64,000 nucleotides of DNA from Syngnathus acus. Its lineage: Eukaryota > Chordata > Actinopteri > Syngnathiformes > Syngnathidae. Within the stretch, counting starts at the first letter, position 1, and each line of letters opens with the position of its first letter. Below are positions 1 to 12,679 of this stretch, in pieces. Under the pieces are notes generated by a model. It searched no databases, was not told the origin of the DNA, and saw nothing but the letters and a program-made list of their open reading frames with translations. Position numbers and translations under genes: made by a program. The stretch lies in the NCBI RefSeq assembly GCF_901709675.1, contig NC_051094.1, forward strand, positions 4,739,001-4,803,000, given 5' to 3'.

Positions 1-1924
1 GCGACACGAACGCTCTGCTCACGTCCTCGTGATTCCAGAAACCTGACGTATCAAAAATAAGATTCGTTTTCTTTGAATTATTTTAAACTCTTCTATCAAA
101 TATTAGTTAATTTAAAAAAAATACATTCAATGATGAAAAATATTTTGAACAACTGTTCGACATTTTTTTAATTTGAGATTTTTTGTTTATGCATCTTTTA
201 CACAATTTCAAATCTATGTAAAAATAACAATGCAATCTAGTTTGTCTGTTCCTTGACCTTGATAGGAGGCCTGCGCAGCGGTCCACGCAAACAGGCTAGC
301 GATGGCGTGGGCCCTGAGGAACACCTCCACCTGGTCCGACTGCTGGCGGCGGGCCATGCGATCCCTGTGGTAGCGGTCGGGCACAAGGTGAAACTGCGTG
401 TGCCCGTAGCACGCTGGGTCCGGCACCTTGGAACCTGTTGGACCGTCGCCAGGCATTCATTCGATGGCATGACTTTAAGACGCTTCATATCAGCGAGAGG
501 TCACCTGTGAAGATGGTGTTGGTGTACTGCCTCTTGAACAGCGGCAGACAGGAGGGAGAGTACGGAACTTCAGGAACGTCGGCGTCATAAGAAGCTTCCA
601 TCGGGACCAACTGCATAAGCGCACGGTTAGTCAACCCTAATTTATTTGGCAAATTTGTTTTCTTACAAAATTGCAATATTACATTTAGCTACAATTTTTA
701 ATTTCCACAATTCTCATTAATCTGCCTTGATGCTTTTTGTGCGTGGGTTGCAGTTTTGCTAAATGTAAGTAGTTCTCATTGGAAACTGTACAGGGCAAGT
801 CCTTTTTAACAACAAGACTTTGGATAACCTGAGGGAGCTGCTGCGTTATTCGAATCTGACAGAGCGGCCGGTCGTCTATCTGGAACCTGATGGGCTCCAG
901 GCTGCCCTTTCTGTGGCCCCTCGGAACAATCCTCTCCCCTCTCCTCCAGTAGAAACCAACTTGGGGATTCACATCTGAAAACAGAGACAAAAACAAACAT
1001 AATTTTAACTTCTCTTAATAATATAATAGAATTATAATAATATTAATAGTATTTGATATTGGCTTTTGTTTGAATTTGATCTCTTCCAGGTGAACTTAAT
1101 TTGACTTTCTTTAAACTTTTCATTGCAGATATTAAATACATTTCAGTCTATTTGCTCTTCCTCAGTAAATAATTGATCAAATAAATCATCTTTGTTCGGG
1201 AACAGAAATCAGTGCACAGGGTTACTGAAACATTGGACATGCTAACGTTTAGAAAAGCTTGAATTAAGTTAACCTATAAGTGTTACGTAAAAAAAAGATC
1301 ATGGAAGATCAGCATACCCATGCTGGAGGAGAGGAGCAGCGGGCTGTATTTGGCCAAGCCGTATGTTAACGATTTGACCAGGTTTCTCAGGAAGGGTCCC
1401 TCGACGAGCTCCTGTCGTCTGTACACGAACGTCTTTCCCTTAATCGTGTGCCAGTGCTCGTGCAGAATCACGCGCGTTACCAATGAACGGATGTCCTTGA
1501 ACGCCTCATCACTAATGCCGAGGTTGTCCGCTTCAGTAGCGGGGGAATCCTTCTCCTCCACGGCGACATGAGGCCGAGCCGGGGTGAGTTGCTCCGGCAA
1601 GCCGGGGATGTATGCGGTTTTGGTGAAGTGCTGGTACCATTTATCCGCGTTTCGCGCGAACGTCTGCGGGTAGACGACGTACTTTTTGCGCTCTATGCGA
1701 GTGAGTGACCGCAGTTTATCCTGCACGGGTGACGCTTTTATCCGCTCGACTTGCTCCTCGACTTGACGCGCTCGAGCCGATTTGCTTTTGGCCGTGAGAG
1801 ACGGCTTGATGGGCGGGTAGACAGCCTTCTTGACCACTGTCGCCGCCGCCTCGGTGTGTACAAGCTTCTGGTTTGTATGCAAGTTTACAGGGAAGCAAAA
1901 GGGCACCCGTGCGCGGGCCGCCAT
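1..1924 (-). CDS. mrps30: Mitochondrial ribosomal protein S30 (mL65), 3'-truncated by window edge
   Basis: This gene encodes a subunit of the mitochondrial ribosome, mL65 (formerly MRPS30 or PDCD9), which acts in matrix translation. Coding exons on the minus strand are 1318-1924, 829-974, 505-610, 258-434 and 1-42 (partial). All introns are GT/AG and the phases agree (1,0,1,1). About 359 residues are visible; the human protein has 439, so roughly 80-100 C-terminal residues lie beyond base 1. Recognisable blocks in order are a basic presequence, [10 protein letters not shown], the exon 2 block [29 protein letters not shown] and [13 protein letters not shown]. These match vertebrate mL65 closely. 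The start at 1924 is the first Met and is followed by a plausible mitochondrial presequence. The gene shares its upstream region with hint2, which is divergently transcribed. The family and the exon chain are secure. Confidence 0.93.
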
Positions 1925-2151
1925 GTTGTTACGTCTTCTTCGTTTCCTCGTCGCATAAATTGAGGAGCGCTCACACAGCAGCGCCCCCTAAAACACAGGC
2001 AATTATAATGAATAAACGTCTTTATTAAACACATAACTGTCGCCAAATATCAACTTATTGAGCAATTAGTGTTATTATATCATTATTACTATCGACATGT
2101 ATGCTATCGCTTATTTGGCATGATATTGGTTGACGATGAACAACTCCAGAG
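1925..2151. promoter_or_regulatory. Candidate bidirectional promoter between mrps30 and hint2
   Basis: Only 227 bp separate the start codons of two divergent genes, mrps30 (-) and hint2 (+). I see no convincing TATA box for either gene. The mrps30 side is locally GC-rich (around 1925-1990). The interval must hold both 5' UTRs and the core promoter(s), so a shared promoter is inferred from spacing rather than from a recognised element. Confidence 0.55.
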
Positions 2152-3459
<1,308 letters not shown>

Positions 3460-3568
3460 ATGCTTCCATCCATACATCCAAACTTACATATATGCATACA
3501 TTACTGGGACATGTTGACAACATGCATTGTGAGTATATTTTCTCTACTTATGTCAGCTAAATATCAAA

Positions 3569-3574
3569 AATAAA
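3569..3574 (+). terminator. Poly(A) signal AATAAA of hint2
   Basis: A canonical AATAAA lies about 110 bp after the hint2 stop codon, in AT-rich sequence. It is the first such hexamer downstream in the sense direction. Confidence 0.5.
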
Positions 3575-4894
3575 ATAGATTAAAAACCCTTACAAAATGT
3601 TGACATATTTTTGTCCAGTAACAATACAGTATCATTTGTCTTGTATTTTTGTGCTGAAGTACAATTTCAACTCCATTCATAGTTTGACATTTTAGTGAAA
3701 TAACTATTTGGCAAACAAGATAGTTAGCCAAATACATGTTTACCAGTTAAGCTTGCAAAATAAACCAATAGACCAGATAACTAATTCATGAGTTGACTAA
3801 CAATAAACTAGCCAACAAACAAAATAACTAGTTAACTTGTCAACCAACTTCCTTACCCTGAAACTATTGCTCTTTGTAATTCTGACTAAGTCATGTGATA
3901 ACTAGCAAACCTAAAGACTAACTTACTCAATAGTGACATAACTAAAATAAATGCTAAATGACGAACTAGTAAAATAGCTAGAATAGCTAGTAAAGGAGAC
4001 ATATGAGCCGAGTTTGCACTTTTCTCTCATGAAAATCAGATTATAGTTGCTCCAATTAGTGAGAAGGTTGTTGTAATAAATTTTAACCAACTACATAACC
4101 AATTGGCCCATGTTCAGATCCAAACTAGTGGGCACAAAATGGTAATTGGCTCAAATCTAATAATATTTCACAAGATATCTTCTACACACATAAATAGTAA
4201 ATGAGTAATTTATTTAAACACAAGTTGCAAGTGCAAAATAGTCTTCGACAAAACGTTTCCTGTTTCCTTGTACTAAAGTTGACATTGATTCGCGGCTTCA
4301 ACAATCATTGACACAACTGCAGTGTTATGTGCGGTCATGTGTGGTTTGCGCGTGTGTGTGTGTGTGTCTCCACGTGTGTCTCTTAATTACGGAAATAAAA
4401 TTTACGGTGAAAGAACTACAAAGAACTCCTTGTCTTTGTAGGTCACTTTTATGTAGTTCTAGTAATATAATAAACCAATGCTCATTCTGCTGGATATTTT
4501 TGTGAATGTATTTAAAATATAATGGGAAGCATCACATGTATAGAAAATACCTTATATCGTTTCGTTGTGTTTGCACCTCCAGGGGCCTTTTGTTGTAGTG
4601 TGTGACGTTAGCAAGTGTCTTGTGAATGGTAGCTGACTGCGGCTCCTCTATTTTTTTTTTATTCAATAAAGTATGTCATTATTTTTTAAATTCAAGAACA
4701 TGTCAAAATATTATACTTGACAGCATAAAAAAATTCGAATGATAGGTCAATGATGGCTGCATTTGCCATCGTGGTGTCGTGTCAGTAGTGTCAACATGAG
4801 TCAGCTGATCAACACAAATAAGCCTGCTGGCAGGTCTTCGTCACCTTCGGGAGTCGCGACCTTGGCGGATGTTTTTTTTTTTTCCCCTCCACAG
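3575..4894. other. Intergenic, no gene recognised
   Basis: This is AT-rich sequence with a short GT microsatellite near 4350 and homopolymer runs. A stretch of short TAACTAG/AACTAGTTA-like words around 3690-3990 looks like degenerate simple sequence. I see no exon with usable splice sites before 4895. Confidence 0.5.
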
Positions 4895-5740
4895 GGCACC
4901 GTGGCCCTGCTGGGCAAGTGGGCGGTACTGAGGGGGACAGCACGCAGCGCACTCGAGGTTCCTATTGGCTGATGACGGAGGCCTTGGGAGCACCTGCTCG
5001 GGCTGGCCGAAACGTCTTCAGGTCCTCAAGTGACTCCCTGCAGGAGGTAAGACGCACTTTTGCTTCTTCTATCTTTCGACGTTGATGCTTAGAATATGTT
5101 GTATCGCGTACAACGTTGCTCTTCCAGGACTTTGGTCGTTTTTGCTTGTTTGTTTTTTTTTTGCGACGAAAAAGTCATAATTGAGAATAACTGTAGTTTT
5201 TCACGAGAAAAAAATGATCACATGTGAAAATATGTATTCTCCAATTAAAGGGGTGTTTTGGTTTAAAGATAACAAAGATGTGATATTTGAATCAAGTACA
5301 TTTAAAAATAATCATGTTTTTGAAGATATTTTTTTATAAAGCAGAATGTCAAGAGAATAAACATTTATCTTCACCTTCCTTTTTTCTCACTAAAATAGGT
5401 GTAATAACAAGTATAGTCCCCCAAAAGACATTATCTTATTGCCAAAAGAGACTCAACTGTACGAAACAATCCATGTTCACTCAATACCATGCTTTTATTG
5501 CTACAATGAAGTTGAAGTTTCTTAAGCTAAAAAAACAAAAATGAATGTTTGTATTGTTAAAATTAATGTGAGAAGAAAGCTTGACCTCATTGTCATTGTG
5601 TGATTTTCCTTTAGTGTGGACATAAAATAGTGTCATCCTCACTTTGTCGCTGCCACAGTCTCATGTTGTTGCTTAAGATGTTTCAACCCGAAGGAAAAGG
5701 GGGCAAAGTTCGCACGCACTCAGAGGTCGGACTGAGGTGA
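4895..5740 (+). CDS. Unassigned two-exon open frame (possible last exons of a small gene)
   Basis: A 152-bp block at 4895-5046 has a strong acceptor (pyrimidine tract then CCACAG) and a strong donor (GAG|GTAAGA). It is open for 50 codons in the frame that enters at phase 1. It can splice in phase to 5678-5740, which ends with a TGA after 20 codons. The block is more GC-rich than its surroundings. I do not recognise the product. In mammals SPAG8 lies beside HINT2, and the first codons here (GHRG, then STQ..SY) loosely recall a SPAG8 segment, but the match is too weak to name it. It could equally be a non-coding upstream exon of acsbg2. No upstream coding exon was found. Confidence 0.25.
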
Positions 5741-6426
5741 TGGAATGCCATTCACCACTTAGTCCACTAGGTAGGACAGTATTTCAAAACAACTTTCATC
5801 AAAACTGTCGTAATATTAAGAGAATACATTTGTATTTTTACAGTACGTGTCAAATGCAGCATACAAGCATTTTTTTCGACAAACGTTATAGTTTCTATTT
5901 TACGCGTGAAAGAAATCGTAATCGTTAATTATGCCACATTCAGAAAACGTTGTAGTCTTACAAGAAAACCAAAAGAAACAATCTTATTTCTTTGACAGAG
6001 AAAACAATTGTTTGCAAAAAATATTGTTATAATCTATTGCAGTATAGAACAGTTGTATTTTGGAAGTGCTGTTCTTAAAAGAGTTGCTTTTTATTCAAAT
6101 AGATGCATTACCACAAGAGTAAACAACATTTCTTGTATTCACAGCTTAAATGTATTCTTTCAGTTTCTTTTTTTTTTTTGTTCTCACTTGAGCTGAACTT
6201 GAACATGTTGTAGAACCCGCCTCTGGATGGCAGGACAACATGGCACCTTTTGGCTCTTTGCTCACATTTGTGTTTAGTGTGACAAACGGCGTGCTGGCTC
6301 AGCATCATTTATTAGGTTAAAGGTAAAGTGAAGGACCCTATCACCCAAAAAAAAGTGTGTGCAAAGCTGTCTCAGTCAAATGCCAAGATTTCATCATGGA
6401 CATGATCAGTGTAGCAATATGAGTGC
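5741..6426. other. Intergenic upstream of acsbg2
   Basis: AT-rich sequence with no recognisable exon or repeat family. A pyrimidine/T run lies at about 6168-6182. Confidence 0.4.
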
Positions 6427-6434
6427 TATAAATA
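6427..6434 (+). promoter_or_regulatory. TATA-box-like TATAAATA upstream of acsbg2
   Basis: TATAAATA sits 65-72 bp before the acsbg2 ATG at 6499, a plausible spacing for a start site near 6460. A short upstream ORF (6471-6491, six codons plus stop) ends eight bases before the main ATG and could damp translation if transcription starts upstream of it. Confidence 0.5.
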
Positions 6435-6498
6435 AGAGCAAAGCCTCCTCACTGCTTTTCATTGGAGTTTATGCATTTGGTGCAGCTTTGAACACAAA

Positions 6499-9400
6499 AT
6501 GGCCGAGGCGGTGATGTCAAACGGGCTCACGGGCTTGGATGGACACCATCTGGACAGGTACACACACTTAACATCTATAGACTCACGTAGAACATCGTGG
6601 TCTTTCAAGTTACCCGATTTTTGCTTTGAGTTGCACTCAAAATTGAAACTTTTGTACATATTATACTGCCCCCTTGTGGCCAATGCGCACACATCAGAAT
6701 GAACAGGACAATGCCTGTTGAATTATGATGGGCAAAGGATTTAATTCTTTACCCTACACTAAATTATGTTATTACTGCGTTTTTCTACTATGTACAATGT
6801 TGTGTGTGATATTATATTTTTTAATTGCATTAATATATGTATACTTTCAACACAAAACATTCTTGAAGCCCACATCTATCTAGAAGATTGCTCAACTGAA
6901 TACACATCGCCGAAAAATCTACTGGTGATATTGAAATGTGTTCTCTGTGTGTATTCACAGGATCGCAGAGCCCTCCGCTCTCACCGTCGATTCCACCAGG
7001 AAGGACACGCACAGGAGTGGAGCCTCAGCCGGAGCAACACAACAGGCACAAGCAGGTATGTGTTTCGTGAATGTGACCTTGAGCACAGATGAGAAAAATG
7101 TAAGCAGTTCGCCAAGCAATCTAAAATCAGGTCGGTCATTTGAATTGACGAGGAGACTCCAGTGGTAGTTTTTTTTTTTTTTTCGTTTTTTTTTTTTTAG
7201 AAAAAAAGGGTTCTACAAAAATAGTACAGATATTTCTTTTAATCAAAAAGACTTGATTACATTTTGTGTTAAGCGTTAAGTTTTTTTATTATAAAAAAGT
7301 CATGTTCGTATGATTGAAATAAAGATAATCAAGTTGTACTTTTACATTTTAAAAAGTCAAACTACAAGAAGTTGTCACACAATTGTATTTGTTTGATACA
7401 CCCAGATTATTCTCCACACAAGACTTTTCCAAACCTGTATGCAAAGTTAATTTTCAATGACGTTTTCAGGACGATCTAATAAATTCTTACAAATGTATTG
7501 TAAACATTATAATCCTTTAAGAAGCAAAAAGCCTGCAGAATCTTTCATAATCTGCATGTGACACTCATAAAAGCACAGACCGAGAAGTGTGCGGTGTTTG
7601 TACTGAGCAAACAAAACATCTTCTAAGCGTCAAAAACCAGACTGGCGGGTACACGGCACACACCTGTCCGCCTGCATCATCTCAGGTAACACGGCGAGAC
7701 CTCGCCTCCCTGGCGTGGCCTCCACGTCACAGTCCGACTACTCGTGTCCTTGCTGGCTCACTCGCTCACACCACTCACCATGGCGGGTAATTGCAGCTGC
7801 TCCTGTTGCCCCCCAGAGCCCACCGCCATCCCGCTGAAGCCCCAGGTGCCCGCCCCCGCCAGCCTGGCCCCGGCCGAGCAGCTGTGGACCACCAGCAAGC
7901 AGGAGGCGGTCCGCTTGCGGATGGAGGAGTCAGGACCGGCCGCCGACATCCCTGTCACAGTGCACCAGATGTTCCTGGAGACGGTGGAGGCCTTCGGGGA
8001 CCACCCGGCCTTGGCGTCCAAGAAGGACGGACAGTGGGAGACGCTCACGTGGAGGCAGTACTACCAGCAGTGCAGGACGGCGGCAAAGAGCTTCATGAAG
8101 GTCTGCCCTTATTTAATTAAATAGTTTAACTCCGCTTCAGCCTCACTGATGAAGCCCGCTTTTTGTCCTCGTCGATTACCAAAACGTGCGTCTTTGATGA
8201 AAACACCTACGTTCGGTGAAGCCTATGACTCCAAATTGTCTGTCATGTTTAAAAAGAACTTGTGGTTAAGATTTATTGAAGACAAAATTGCAATCTTCAA
8301 AGACATAATTGCCTTGGACAGGTAGGTGCAGTAGTTTACTGTAGTTGAATGCCTGAATTATCTGATGTTTACAAACTACGCTCAGATTTGGTTAGCTCTT
8401 GTTTTTCATTTGTATGATGGTTTTTGATGAAATTTCATAGCTCTCAGTCTGTCGCCTCTGCTCTTTATTTGTGGCTCCGCCGAAACTCTCAAGGGAAAAT
8501 CAATCCTGTAATATAGGCGTGTGAAATCTCCATCTTGTGTTACGGATCCCCTTTCCCGGTTGCGTTGGCGGACCGATGTGTATATAGGTCAAAGGTAACG
8601 TGTGGCAAAGTGTCATCATTAAAAATGGATTTGTGCGTGTGTGTGTGTAGCTCGGCCTGGAGCGCTACCACGGGGTGGGCATCCTGGGCTTCAACGCCCC
8701 CGAGTGGTTAATCGCCAATGTGGGCTGCATCTTGGCCGGGTAAGTGCAGCACATTTTTGTTTTGTATGCCGAGTGCTGACTTAATATCTTTGTAATGCCG
8801 GTATCTACCCTCAAGCATGTGTGTTGGTCGGTATGTGTTGACGTTAAAGATGCACATATCAGGTGTGCATTCCTCGCATAGGTCAGACAAGAAGACAGTC
8901 AGATGATTATGATACAGGCTTAGATAAGATGATTGTCATTTTCTGGATTTTTTACATACTTAAAGTAGAACCACGTGACACTAATTATTGATTTGATTTC
9001 TTGTTTTACACGACCAAGAAAGATGTATGTATATTTTACTATTTTGCTATGTTTTGTGTGCATTCCAGGGGTTTGGCGACAGGCATTTACACCACCAACG
9101 TACCCGCGGCCTGTTGGGAAGTGGCCAGCACCATAATGGCGAACATTATTGTGGTGGAGAACCAGCAACAGCTGGACAAAATCCTGCAGGTGAGCGCCTG
9201 ACTCGAGTCTGTGTGTGTGTACGAGTGTGCGTGTCATCTCAAGCGTGCAAGGCTAGTTCTTAAATTCAAAGAAAATACATGATTTCTTCCGGGCAGGTGA
9301 AAGATGATCTGCCGCATCTCAAAGCCATTGTCCAGTACAAAGGAGAACTAAAGCAGAGGCTCCCCTCCCTTTACACAGTAGGTTGACGCATTCACACAAA

Positions 9401-12400
9401 ATGATTTATGCACATTTACCAAAAAGCAAATGATTTCATTTGAAACAATTAGAAATATCAAAATCATTAAGTAAAAAAAAAATGTTGATGGAGAAGATTT
9501 CAAACCATAAAGACATTTTCAATTTTATGAAGGAAAAAAATGGGATTGATTGATTTATTTCATTAGTTATTTTTACTCACTATGTTAACCGCTCCACTGT
9601 ATTTACAAGACTCAGGTAACCACGCAGAGATTTTGTTTTTAGTGGGCGGAATTCATGAGGCTGGGTGAGGATGTGCCTGAAAAAGACCTGAACGATTCCA
9701 TCAACAGCCTCCGTGCCAACGAATGCTGCACTCTCATCTTCACGTCAGGATCCACCGGACCCCCAAAAGGTGTCATGCTGAGCCACGACAACGTGAGTCA
9801 TCTCAATCTTTTTGCAAAAACAAACAAAGTTTCCAAAAATAGACACTTATGGAATTCCAACATTCCTTCTACAGGTGACCTGGACGGTCCAAAGAGCAGG
9901 AGACTTGGTGGGCCTGCGCTACGGCGAGGAGTCAGTGGTCAGCTACTTGCCTCTCAGCCACGTGGCGGCTCAGCTCAATGACATGTACATCACCATGAGG
10001 TTCGCAGCCACCACGTATTTCGCCGAGCCCGATGCCCTCAAGGTGAGCACACAACACCCCTTTGGCCATGACGACCACATTTTATTTGATTTTTTTCAAT
10101 TAAAGGGATCCTTGGGAACCACGTTGAAGGAGGTCAAGCCCACCGCATTCCTAGGTGTCCCTCGCGTTTGGGAGAAGATACAGGAGAAAATGCAAGAGGC
10201 CGGCGCTAAGGCGAGCCCGTTCAAGAAGAGCGTGGCCGACTGGGCCAAGGCCATCGGGCTCATGTACAACTACAGCGCCATGCACGGGTGGGATGGTGTC
10301 ACCTTCATTTTTGTCACACTAAATTTCAAATGTGACGATTTTTTACAAATATTCTGATTGGCATAGAGTCAAAGCTGAACTTTCTTTGTGTGTCGCAGGG
10401 AAAAGCGCGTGCCGTGGGGCTTCACCTTGGCTAACCAGCTGGTGTTCAAGAAGGTCCGAGCGGCGCTGGGCCTGGAGCGCTGCCGGACCTTCTTAACTGG
10501 GTCGGCCCCCATCTCCAAGGAGACCCTGGAGTACTTCATGAGCCTCAACATGCCCCTCTTGGAACTGTACGGCATGAGCGAGAGCTCCGGCCCGCACACT
10601 GTCTCCACTAACGATGACTTTCACATCAACAGGTCAGTGCATACCACAATTGGAATTCTACAAATCGACAACTAGAGGAAGCCAATTAAATGTATCAAAT
10701 GTGAAGCCATGAAGAAAACGTACCATGTATTAAAGTCCAACCCTAAATAAAATAAATGTTTTTTTTTATTTAATGGGCGTTATATTTATTTAATGACTTT
10801 TTTTATTTATCAAGTATGATTTTAATGAATGTATGGAATTTGTCATTTAAATGGAATTATTTAGCATTTGATAGCCTTTTTATTTTACCTGCATGTCATG
10901 TCAAATAATTTGGGCATTTCCATTTAGATATTTACACCAGGTTTTAATTCCCATTTTTGTATTTTCCTGCACTACGTAGTTGACATTGGAGCATAAACAG
11001 TATGCTAATGCTAATAGCTACATGTGGTCCTAGCTGCGGGAAGGTGATGCCAGGCTGCAAGGTGAAGCTGGACAACCAGGACTCGGATGGCAACGGGGAG
11101 GTTTGCTTCTGGGGGCGCAACGTCTTCATGGGCTACCTCAACAAGGACGACAAGACCAAAGAGGCCCTAGACCAGGACGGGTGGCTGCACTCCGGAGACA
11201 TTGGAAGGTTCCAGCGAAATTTCCTTTTCATCACTGGAAGGATTAAAGGTCAGCCGTGTGCATATATTTCAGATGTTTTTTTTTATTTTCTTATTATAAA
11301 ATAAAAAATTTAATTTTAAAACAAACGAAAACCAATTTGCTTCATAATCTGCAAAATACCAGGAGCACAAATATTATATCATGGGTGTTCACCATATCAA
11401 AGTCAAAATATTTCGAGCCAAAAAGCAAAATGACCTCATTTGGATTATTGGTGACAACGCGCAGAGATCATTATTACCGCTGGCGGCGAGAATGTGGCCC
11501 CAGTCCCCATCGAGAATGTGGTGAAGGCGGAGGTGGCCATCATCAGCAACGCAATGCTAATTGGAGACAAGAAGAAATTCCTCACCATGCTCATCACGCT
11601 CAAAGTAAGCTCCCCAAAATACCCGCCCCCCACACACACAATTATTTACTATAGCGAACCATTGGCCAGTGCGTCGTGGACCAAGAGGGCAACCCCACAG
11701 AGCAGCTGAGCCAAGAGGCCATCAACTTCTGCCGCAATCTTGGCGTAGGCGCTACCAGGGTGTCGGAGATCATTGATAACAAGGAGCCCGGCGTCTACAA
11801 ATCCATTCAGGAGGGCATGGAGCGATACAACGCCAATGCCGTCTCCAGAGCGCAGAAGGTACAGAAGTTTGTCATCCTGCCAAGAGACTTCTCCATCGCG
11901 GGAGGAGAGCTTGGTAAGTTGTTTACATGTTCCTACCTGTATAGTCTAAAACCTGGCATTTTAGGAGATCTGGTCATAATTTAGGGACTTTTTCCCCATC
12001 ATTAAAAAAAAAAAAAGAAATTATATGGCGTGGTCAAAATTGGATCTGATTTTTTTTTTTAATCTGAATTCATTATTCCATAATTTGAGCTTTATTTTAT
12101 GAAGATTTCATTTTTTTCACATTTTTTGATTTTCATATTTTTATAATTTTGAGCACTGTTTAGTAATTAATTTCTCCTTAACATATTCAAAATTTTATCA
12201 TGTTTTCTTTACATTGTTTTATTGCATTAGGATGTTACTATTTCCCCCCCAACACAAATAAAATCAATTAATTATGACAAGAACATTACCATAATATTTG
12301 TGATTAAAGTCAAAATATGACATGAATATGTTAGTATTTTCAATTGAATGGTTGATTACATTTGTGACAAGTAGAACACAGCCTGTCACAAATCTTGCTT

Positions 12401-12623
12401 GCCATCTTGGTCACTTGTTTTGTGAGAAACGGGGCCGCATTCCAACCATGTTTTTCTACCATTCCAAAGCGAACGTTTTCATTTAATTATGTGCGTGCAC
12501 ATACTGGAGTAGAATCTGCTTTTCCTTACAGGGCCCACCATGAAAGTCCGGAGGCCAATCGTCGTCCAAATGTACCAAGACAAAATCGATGAGATGTACA
12601 CCGAGCAGACGCAAACAAAATAA
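6499..12623 (+). CDS. acsbg2: Long/very-long-chain fatty acid CoA ligase, bubblegum family (ACSBG2-like)
   Basis: The enzyme activates long-chain fatty acids to acyl-CoA through an acyl-adenylate intermediate (ANL superfamily), at ER or other cytoplasmic membranes. Exons are 6499-6557, 6961-7055, 7817-8100, 8651-8739, 9069-9189, 9297-9377, 9643-9792, 9875-10042, 10106-10287, 10399-10632, 11034-11248, 11465-11604, 11670-11913 and 12532-12623. They total 2154 nt or 717 residues, with all phases consistent. The P-loop-like motif TSGSTGPPKG starts near residue 277, YGMSESSGP near 467, GWLHSGD near 537, and TGRIKE is split across the exon 11/12 junction. The C-terminus GGELGPTMK..RP..V is typical of ACSBG. 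An in-frame ATG at 7780 with a strong CACCATGG context gives a second N-terminus (678 residues) that reads into exon 3. ACSBG1 is the alternative name; overall similarity favours the fish acsbg2 type. Confidence 0.9.
7780..7816 (+). other. Alternative acsbg2 first coding segment (Cys-rich N-terminus)
   Basis: These 37 bases lie immediately before the exon 3 acceptor used by the long form. They begin with ATG in a near-ideal CACCATGG context and stay in frame into exon 3. They encode MAGNCSCSCCPP, with four cysteines in twelve residues. The same bases include the pyrimidine tract of the acceptor, so use as coding sequence or as splice signal would be mutually exclusive per transcript. Confidence 0.5.
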
Positions 12624-12671
12624 ACCATGAAGATGGATGATATTGATACTTTAATGCACCTTTACCTTGTA

Positions 12672-12677
12672 AATAAA
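12672..12677 (+). terminator. Poly(A) signal AATAAA of acsbg2
   Basis: AATAAA lies about 50 bp after the acsbg2 stop codon, implying a short 3' UTR. Confidence 0.6.
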
Positions 12678-12679
12678 AG

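Noticed and set aside
4308-4505. Cys/Val-rich open frame at a GT microsatellite
   Set aside because: It is produced by the GT repeat and has no splice context.
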